64,000 nucleotides of DNA, taken from contig JADCHQ010000035.1 in the NCBI GenBank assembly GCA_020248405.1, positions 21,712 to 85,711 of the forward strand, in the 5' to 3' direction. Each line of letters starts with the position of its first letter. Position 1 is the first letter of the stretch. Both the position numbers and the translations under genes were made by a program. The DNA is from Rhodocyclaceae bacterium. Its GTDB lineage: Bacteria; Pseudomonadota; Gammaproteobacteria; Burkholderiales; Ga0077523. This document shows, in pieces, positions 58,763 through 64,000 of this stretch. The notes under the pieces were generated by a model. The model ran no database searches. It was not told where the DNA came from and saw only the letters and a list, made by a program, of their open reading frames with translations.

Positions 58763-59841
58763 GGGCGCGCCGCTGGCTGCGGTGGCTTGCCCTGGGGGCC
58801 GCGTGCGCGGCGCTGGCTGGGTGCTCCACGGTGAGCTACTACTGGCAGGCGGCGCTGGGTCAATGGCAGGTGCACAACGCCGCCCGGCCCCTGGATGTGG
58901 TGCTCACCGACCCCGCCACCGATGCACGACTGCGCGCCCGGCTCGAAATCGCCCGCGGCCTACGCGAGTACGCCAGCCGCGCGCTGGCGCTGCCCGACAA
59001 TGGCTCCTACCGCCGCTACGCCGACCTGAAGCGGCCCTACGTGGTGTGGAACGTGTTCGCGGCGGCGGAGTTCTCGGCGCAGCCGCGCCAGTGGTGCTTC
59101 CCGGTGGCGGGTTGCGTCACCTACAAGGGCTGGTTCGACGAGGCCGCCGCGCAGCGCTTCGCGCGGCAGCTCGCGGGGGAGGGCCACGACGTGTTCGTCT
59201 ACGGCGTTCCTGCCTACTCCACCCTCGGCTGGTTCGACGATCCGCTGCTCAACACCTTCATGCACTATCCGCGCGCCGAGGTGGCTCGGCTGGTGTTCCA
59301 CGAGCTGGCTCACCAGGTGGCCTACGCGCCCGGCGACTCCACCTTCAACGAGTCCTTCGCCACCGCGGTGGAACTGGACGGCGTGCGCCGCTGGCTTGAA
59401 CGCGAGGGAACAGCCGGGGAGCTGGCGGACTTCGAGGCCATGCGGCGGCGGCGCGAGGGCTTCGTGGCGCTGGTGGAGGGCACCCGCGCCCGTCTGGCTG
59501 CGCTGTATGCGCAGGCGCTGGAGCCATCCGCCATGCGCGAAGCAAAGGCCCACGTGTTCGCGGAGATGCGCGCTGGCTACGAGGCGCTCAAGCGCGAGTG
59601 GGGCGGATTTTCCGGCTACGACCGCTGGTTCGCCCAGCCGCTGGGCAACGCCCACCTCGCCTCGGTGGCGGTGTACACGCAGCAGGTGCCCGCCTTCGAG
59701 GCCCTGCTGGCGGCGTGCGGCGGCGAGCATGGGCGCTTCCACGCCGCTGCCCGGCGGTTGGCCAAACTGCCTGAGGAGGGCCGCGCCGCCGCCCTCGCGA
59801 GGCTTGCCGCGGGGGGTGGAGCGGATTGCCCGGGCCGCTAA
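58759..59841 (+). CDS. Lipoprotein zinc aminopeptidase (PF10023-like)
   Basis: A 360-residue lipoprotein: lipobox LAGC with Cys22 after a basic, hydrophobic leader. The peptidase core contains ARLVFHELAHQVAYA (HExxH near residue 178) and the downstream Glu in TFNESFATAVELDG, as in PF10023 aminopeptidases. Upstream are the family segments YRRYADLKRPYVVWNVFAAA and VFVYGVPAYSTLGWFDDP. The GTG start overlaps the hydrolase TGA. Its last 80 codons are duplicated, in diverged form, 2.9 kb downstream next to an IS91 transposase gene. Confidence 0.88.
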   Translation: MRARRWLRWLALGAACAALAGCSTVSYYWQAALGQWQVHNAARPLDVVLTDPATDARLRARLEIARGLREYASRALALPDNGSYRRYADLKRPYVVWNVFAAAEFSAQPRQWCFPVAGCVTYKGWFDEAAAQRFARQLAGEGHDVFVYGVPAYSTLGWFDDPLLNTFMHYPRAEVARLVFHELAHQVAYAPGDSTFNESFATAVELDGVRRWLEREGTAGELADFEAMRRRREGFVALVEGTRARLAALYAQALEPSAMREAKAHVFAEMRAGYEALKREWGGFSGYDRWFAQPLGNAHLASVAVYTQQVPAFEALLAACGGEHGRFHAAARRLAKLPEEGRAAALARLAAGGGADCPGR

Positions 59842-59907
59842 CTGGGCGACCCGAGGCCGCGGTTTATCCCCTGCTGGCGGATCACCGAGGGGGGCAGGAG
59901 CCTCTGC
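59612..59907 (+). repeat. Duplicated 3' end of aminopeptidase gene, copy A (intact gene side)
   Basis: From CCGGCTACGACCGCTGGTTCG to GCAGGAGCCTCTGCG this 296-base stretch, covering the end of the aminopeptidase gene and 66 bases beyond, has a diverged second copy at 62538-62813 in the same orientation. Copy A has about 20 extra bases just after the stop region. Right after GCCTCTGC it joins the C-terminal coding part of an IS91-type transposase. Confidence 0.8.
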
Positions 59908-60370
59908 GCCAACGAACGCCTGAGCCGCAACGCCAAGGGGTGATGTGGTGCTGAAGCGCAAGAGCCCGACTCGCGACGGCACGATCCACATCGTCATGCA
60001 GCCGCAGGAGGTCATGCAACGCCTGGCCGTGCGGGTGCCACGCCCGCGGCTGCATCTGATCCGCGATCACGGGGTGCTCGCCCCGAACGCGAAGCTGCGT
60101 GGGGCGGTGATCCCGCAGCCGGCGCGGAGGGACGGCGTACCGGGGCAGGAGCACACACAGGGCCAGGCGGCCCGGATGCGCTGGGCACGGCTGCTGAAGC
60201 GCGTGTTCCACATCCACGTGGAGCGCTGCGCGTGCGGTGGGCAGTTGACTATCGTCGCCGCGATCGAAGAGCCGGTGGTGATCGTGGGCATCCTCACGCA
60301 CCTGGGCCTGGCCGCGCGGGTGCCGCCGCGCGCAGCGGTGCGGGAGTGCTCGCTCGACTACGCAGCGTGA
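59908..60370 (+). pseudogene. IS91-family transposase, C-terminal fragment with frameshift
   Basis: The translation ANERLSRNAKG, then after a one-base shift DVVLKRKSPTRDGTIHIVMQ, EVMQRLAVRVPRPRLHLIRD, HGVLAPNAKLRGAVIP, RWARLLKRVFHIHVERCACG and IVAAIEEPVVIVGILTHLG is the conserved C-terminal part of IS91-family (Y2) transposases. An extra T at 59941 creates TGA and breaks the frame. The N-terminal three quarters are missing; the fragment starts abruptly at the end of the duplicated aminopeptidase tail, so it is a deletion remnant. Confidence 0.85.
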
Positions 60371-60546
60371 GCGGAGAGCAAGACGACGGTTCCGCAGCAG
60401 AACCGACGGACGTGCTCGGCCCTTGATGGCGTGAGGGCGTCAAGGCGAGGCGGGTGAAGGGTGATTCGGGCCAAAGCCGCGCTTGCATCGTCGCTGAGAG
60501 GGGGGGGGTCCGCGCCTTGCGGCGCACGGTTGTCTGTTCGAGGAAC
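59908..60546 (+). mobile_element. IS91-like element remnant with putative right (ori) end
   Basis: Contains the transposase fragment plus about 175 bases of its 3' flank. The flank ends with a short hairpin GCGCC-TTGC-GGCGC (60512-60525) followed by TGTTCGAG and GAAC at 60543-60546. IS91-family elements carry a hairpin at their replication-origin end next to a GAAC or CAAG target tetranucleotide, so this is a plausible right boundary. The exact end is inferred. Confidence 0.5.
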
Positions 60547-60589
60547 AGGAAATACAGTGCTGGCTTGCGGGAAAGATTGTTTGAAATAC

Positions 60590-60925
60590 CTATTCGCCGC
60601 TGGTGAACCTGAAGTTCAGATCGGTAAGCGCGACAGCCGTGGATTCCGTGCCTCGCGTTGCCAGCAGCAGCTCGCCTGCGCGCCGACCGGTACCCTGAGC
60701 GACATAGCCGAATCCGGAAAGCTCGTGCCAGAAAACATTTCCCGAACGCCCCTCGGAGCGCTGGCCCGTCGATCCGCTGAAGCCGGAATCGTCGCTGGGC
60801 AGAGGATCGTAGCTCGACACTGGCGCGTTGCGCTCGCGGATGCGTTCGATCGATCGCTCCTGCATGGCGTAGACGCCGCTCGCGATGGCGGCGGCCTGTT
60901 CGGGACTCAGAGCACTTTCGGACAT
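60590..60925 (-). pseudogene. Truncated class-3-lipase-like (T6SS-effector-type) gene
   Basis: 111 codons: SESALSPEQAAAIASGVYAM at the start, then GFGYVAQGTGRRAGELLLAT and RGTESTAVALTDLNFRF, resembling the N-terminal portion of class 3 lipase-fold effectors, where the R-G-T motif precedes the catalytic domain. The sequence stops right after this point, before any GHSLGG nucleophile, and IS91-derived sequence follows about 45 bases on, so the gene is truncated. A GTG at 60973 would add 16 residues. It directly follows the DUF6795-like gene. Confidence 0.65.
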
Positions 60926-60944
60926 TTCACGGTTCCAGTACCAG

Positions 60945-61406
60945 TCATCGAATTTCGCAGATGCCGCTGACACGGCCGTGGCGTTGAAACGGCGCTTCCA
61001 ATCGACAGATCAATCGGATCGGCTGTCCGTCCAGTTCCCCGTTTGTATCGTAGTTGCGCTTGTCGAGCATCCACGCCTTGAACGTCTGCCCCTGAAACCT
61101 GATCAACATCGTCTGCTCGACGAAGGGCTCGTGCGGAATGAGGCCGCCGAACAGCGAGCGCCGCGCGATCGCGGGGAAAGCGAACGAACCGTCGGCGGCC
61201 GTGATCACGGAGTCGGCGCCGTCCTCCTTCTTCCACATCCAGCGCCAGGTGCGCTCGATGGTGGCTCCGGCGACCGGTTGGCCACCGTTTGTCACCTGCC
61301 CCTGTACCGCCGAAAAGATCGTCAAATCCGCCATGGCATCCTCAGAGCAAGCCGTCACCAGACCCACGCACACGCCGAACGCAGCCGCAAGCAAGCGCCA
61401 GTTCAT
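60945..61406 (-). CDS. DUF6795-like lipoprotein, candidate immunity or accessory protein
   Basis: A 153-residue protein with a lipoprotein leader (LLAAAFGVCVGLVTACSE, lipobox VTAC). The core is a carboxypeptidase-regulatory-like beta domain: VQGQVTNGGQPVAGATIERT, WMWKKEDGADSVITAADGSF, AIARRSLFGGLIPHEPFVEQ, then FKAWMLDKRNYDTNGELDGQ and PIRLICRL. It resembles DUF6795 proteins, which I recall next to lipase effectors. Here it directly precedes a truncated lipase-like gene, so an immunity or chaperone role is possible. Family assignment is from pattern memory. Confidence 0.65.
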   Translation of the reverse strand: MNWRLLAAAFGVCVGLVTACSEDAMADLTIFSAVQGQVTNGGQPVAGATIERTWRWMWKKEDGADSVITAADGSFAFPAIARRSLFGGLIPHEPFVEQTMLIRFQGQTFKAWMLDKRNYDTNGELDGQPIRLICRLEAPFQRHGRVSGICEIR

Positions 61407-61834
61407 CGAATTCCCCCAGCTCGGTCGGGCAACGCCCAGCCCGCCGCGTCGGCGTTCGCAGCTGCGCCGCGAACCGGATCAGCCCGCACGGCAGGCGGCC
61501 AGCCCAGTACACCACATATCGACTCGCATCCCGACGAATGAAGGGTCAGGGTCCACGCCTGTGTCCATGTCCGTGGCCATGCTCCCCCCAATCTTGCGTA
61601 GGACACCCTCTTTGCCGGCTGCCGCAGCGACGGCAAGACCGGATCGGGCGGACGCTTGCCGTGGATGCGCATCCCCATGACCGCATCGCCGCTCGGCGGT
61701 TCACGGTCCACAGATCGATCACCATCGGAGCGGCGGCCTCGAATGCACGCGTTTTGCGCGATGTCACGGCGAACCCGTGACCCGACACGGCCGTGGAGCA
61801 GACCGGCGCGCGCGGGGCGCCGCGGCGCGCGGGC
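61407..61834. other. Region without a recognised gene inside the mobile segment
   Basis: About 430 bases between the DUF6795-like gene start and the stop of the truncated hydrolase on the same strand. It would hold the promoter of the DUF6795/lipase pair. Short open frames here have no family similarity. Confidence 0.3.
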
Positions 61835-62536
61835 TCACCACCGGACGGCAGCCGCCCGTGCTGCGAGCCGCGACAGATCTTCCTCCAACAGGTTACCGGA
61901 CTGCGCGAGCGCCGCGGCCGCGGCGCTCGCCTTCGCCTCATACGCATCCGGCGTGCCGTAGCGCTCGGCGAGGGAGGGACGTGGGTCGCGGAAGTCGCGA
62001 CGCTGGTCCGCACGCCGAACGAACGGCACGATGCTGTCGTCGAGGTAGCACAGTTCGCCCGGCGTGCCGGACGCGGCGCCGCGCACCACCCAGCCCATGC
62101 TGGTGGCGATCGGTACCGCCTGCTCGGGCACGCGCAGGCCGGCAATCTCGTTGCCGTCGCCGTCCACCTGCAGCGCGAGCACCGGATAGTCGCCCTCGAG
62201 CACGCTGGGCAGCGCCTTGCCGAACACGCCGCGCGCGAACTCCGGCCCGTAGTCGAACCGCCGCTTCGGTGCCGGTCCGGCCGGCTTCTGCACGCCCGGG
62301 ATGCCCGGGAACCGCCACGTGCGCATCGGCACCAGCGTCCGGTCGACGAGCCGGGGATGGGCGAAGGGCGGCGGCGCCGTCTCGTCGCGGACCCAGCGGT
62401 CCATCGCCACGAGCTGCGCGCGAAGGAACGGACGCGGGTCGACCGTGTTCGGCGGCAGCGCGCACACCCCCGGCGGCATTGTCGCCCCCATGATGTGCTG
62501 CGTCCCGGCGAAGTGGTAAACGCGCACATATTGACA
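61835..62536 (-). pseudogene. 5'-truncated alpha/beta hydrolase domain protein (PF20091-like)
   Basis: About 233 codons of a C-terminal half: RVYHFAGTQHIMGATMPPGV, then DPRPFLRAQLVAMDRWVRD, TAPPPFAHPRLVDRTLVPM, VLALQVDGDGNEIAGLRVPE and SIVPFVRRADQRRDFRDPRP. This is the pattern of the large secreted PF20091 hydrolases, whose C-terminal half includes the catalytic His region (AGTQH). The frame is cut at 62536, exactly where the duplicated aminopeptidase tail begins, and no start codon belongs to it, so it is a junction-truncated pseudogene. Confidence 0.75.
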
Positions 62537-62537
62537 G

Positions 62538-62813
62538 CCGGCTACGACCGCTGGTTCGACCAGCCCCTGGGCAACGCCTACCTGGCCTCGGTGGCGGTGT
62601 ACACGCAGCAGGTGCCCGCCTTCGAGGCCCTGCTGGCGGCGTGCAGCGGGGCGCATTCACGCTTCCACGAAGCAGTGCGGCAGCTCGCCGCCTTGCCCGC
62701 GCAGCGGCGCGCGGCTGCCCTCGCGCGGCTGGCCGCGGGGGGTGGAGCGGATTGCCCGGGCCGCGGTTTCTTCCCCTGGTGGAGGATCACCGAGGCGGGC
62801 AGGAGCCTCTGCG
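62538..62813 (+). repeat. Duplicated aminopeptidase 3' end, copy B (fragment)
   Basis: In the plus frame it reads GYDRWFDQPLGNAYLASVAV, YTQQVPAFEALLAACSGAHS and ALARLAAGGGADCPGRGFF, a diverged copy of the last 80 or so codons of the lipoprotein aminopeptidase at 58759-59841, plus its trailing sequence to GCCTCTGCG. It has no start and is joined on its left to an unrelated hydrolase. The divergence, scattered through the copy, suggests an old event or transfer from a related strain. Confidence 0.85.
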
Positions 62814-64000
62814 GCTCCGTGCCTCGGGCGATCCGCCAGTGGCCCTGGGCCGCGCCGGCGCCCGCCTCGCAGGCGCGGCCCGCGGGGCCGGGCGAAGCCC
62901 GCAGAAGGGTGCCGGAGCTTGCCGGGCGCAACGCGCCCGAGGTGTGCTGCGATCTGCGATCACTGCTTCGCTGCTCGTCCCGTGGCCCGCACACTCCGCC
63001 TTCCCTCTCCTGGCCCCCTCCATCCGCCGGCACCGCAGCCCGCCTCGGCGGGCGCACGCTTCGCCTACGAGCGGCACCGGCCCGAGGAAACCACGCTCTA
63101 CCGGGTCGTGCAGGAAGAGCTCGAGACCTTCCTCGCCCAGGTCGAGGCGCAAACAGGCGCGGGCCTGCCGCAGTTCGTCAAGGACGAGTTCGAGGCATAC
63201 CTGGAATGCGGCATCCTGGCCCACGGCTTCCTGCGTGTGCGTTGTGCCGAGTGCGCACAGGAAAAGCTGGTGGCGTTCTCGTGCAAGCGACGGGGGTTCT
63301 GCCCCTCGTGCGGGGCACGTCGCATGGCCAAGACGGCGGCGGTGCTGGTGGATCGGGTCATACCGCGGGTGCCGGTCAGACAATGGGTGCTGTCGTTTCC
63401 GATCCCGCTACGGATTCTGCTCGCTGCCCATCCCGAGTTGCTCACACCGGTGCTGGGCATCGTGCACCGGGTCATCACAGGGTTTCTTCTCAGCCAGTCG
63501 GGACTGAAGCACACCGCCGCCTACGCGGGCAGCGTCACGCTCATTCAGCGATTCGGCTCGGCGGGGAATCTCAATGTCCACCTGCACTGCCTGGTGCTCG
63601 ACGGGGTGTATCGGCGCACCGAGGGCGAGCCCGTCTTCGATGCGGCACGAGCCCCCACCGGCGATGCGCTCGCGGGCCTGCTCGAGCAGATGGTCGCGCG
63701 GCTGATGACGCTGCTCACGCGGCGAGGCTATCTGGTCGAAGAGCAGGGCATGACCTACCTGGCGGACACGGATACGGATCATCCGTTGGCGTCGCTGCAG
63801 GCGGCATCGTGCACCTATCGCATTGCCTTGGGCCCGCGCGCCGGCCAGAAGGTGCTCAGCGTGCGCACGGTGGCGGGCCGGGAGGAGAAGCCCAGCAAAG
63901 CGCTTTGCGCCGATGCACACGGCTTCAGCCTGCATGCCGCGGTGCGGTTGGCGAGCCACCAGCGCAAGGAACTGGAACGACTGTGCCGCTATATCACCCG
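62814..64000 (+). mobile_element. IS91-family element, left part (continues past window)
   Basis: Begins immediately after the duplicated aminopeptidase tail, with a GC-rich 168-base leader and then the transposase gene, and runs off the window edge. The left terminus is inferred from the point where homology between the two aminopeptidase-tail copies ends. Confidence 0.6.
62982..64000 (+). CDS. IS91-family (Y2 HUH) transposase, N-terminal part
   Basis: About 339 codons are visible. FAYERHRPEETTLYRVVQEE and FVKDEFEAYLECGILAHGFL are followed by a zinc ribbon, CAECAQEKLVAFSCKRRGFC and PSCGARRMAKTA, then VPVRQWVLSFPIPLRILLA, the HUH-type motif NLNVHLHCLVLDGVY and, at the edge, ERLCRYITR with a likely catalytic Tyr. 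These are IS91/ISCR-type Y2 rolling-circle transposase features. The GTG at 62982 is the first reasonable start. The missing C-terminus corresponds to the fragment found at 59908-60370. Confidence 0.88.
   Translation, partial: MARTLRLPSPGPLHPPAPQPASAGARFAYERHRPEETTLYRVVQEELETFLAQVEAQTGAGLPQFVKDEFEAYLECGILAHGFLRVRCAECAQEKLVAFSCKRRGFCPSCGARRMAKTAAVLVDRVIPRVPVRQWVLSFPIPLRILLAAHPELLTPVLGIVHRVITGFLLSQSGLKHTAAYAGSVTLIQRFGSAGNLNVHLHCLVLDGVYRRTEGEPVFDAARAPTGDALAGLLEQMVARLMTLLTRRGYLVEEQGMTYLADTDTDHPLASLQAASCTYRIALGPRAGQKVLSVRTVAGREEKPSKALCADAHGFSLHAAVRLASHQRKELERLCRYIT

Overview
The window looks like a chromosomal segment of a high-GC (by eye about two thirds G+C) Gram-negative bacterium, most likely a betaproteobacterium (Burkholderiales-like). 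This is inferred from gene content: a 3-hydroxybutyrate dehydrogenase, LytTR and EAL signalling proteins, a PF10023-type lipoprotein aminopeptidase, GlpSTPQV-type ABC import, many GTG starts and tightly overlapped operons. No rRNA, tRNA or CRISPR array was seen. The window is mostly metabolic, with one mobile mosaic at the right edge.

Layout. (1) 1-1630: end of a 2-keto-3-deoxygluconate kinase gene and KDPG aldolase (minus), divergent from 3-hydroxybutyrate dehydrogenase. (2) 1706-10679, minus: an amide/urea module comprising a fused urease gamma-beta subunit, urease alpha, a five-gene UrtA/FmdD-like ABC importer and an amidase-signature enzyme. The urease alpha subunit keeps all nickel ligands but has Ala at position 319, where classical ureases have the flap cysteine, and no urease accessory genes are present. 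(3) 10835-15129: a double-CDGSH Fe-S protein, a di-haem c-type oxidoreductase, a membrane LytTR regulator and an outer-membrane barrel protein. (4) 15826-24081: GcvH, an orphan NMT1-like binding protein, then a signalling island (LuxR-type response regulator facing an EAL regulator / FIST sensor / PAS histidine kinase operon).

(5) 24395-31770: catabolic enzymes (D-lactate-dehydrogenase-like flavoprotein, Tat-motif amidohydrolase with a small Cys-rich secreted protein, enolase-superfamily enzyme, ketopantoate-reductase-like enzyme, second amidohydrolase). (6) 31814-41834, minus: a 12-gene, almost gapless operon joining a GlpVPQST-type glycerol ABC importer (with its DUF2160-like small membrane protein) to a PTS-driven dihydroxyacetone kinase (DhaL, DhaM, HPr, Enzyme I, DhaK) and an embedded helix-turn-helix protein. 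An ABC importer appears to feed a kinase that uses PEP-derived phosphate from its own dedicated phosphorelay. This is the most system-like arrangement in the window.

(7) 42107-59841: mixed genes, including an aminotransferase with a fluoroacetate-dehalogenase-like hydrolase, a Sel1 protein, a VTT-membrane/FAD-disulfide-oxidoreductase fusion with a DUF547 protein, a LarA-like protein, a glycosyltransferase pair with an N-terminal-to-SelD-type oxidoreductase, an epoxide hydrolase next to a GST, a Crp/Fnr regulator followed by a perfect Crp/Fnr-type palindrome and a DUF2892 protein, a TauE/SafE permease, and a lipase-like hydrolase plus lipoprotein aminopeptidase. (8) 59612-64000: an IS91-family mosaic. 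The 3' end of the aminopeptidase gene occurs twice, each copy abutting IS91 transposase sequence (a C-terminal fragment with a frameshift, and a long N-terminal part running off the window). Between the copies lie a truncated class-3-lipase-like gene, a DUF6795-like lipoprotein and a 5'-truncated alpha/beta hydrolase. This looks like one-ended rolling-circle capture.
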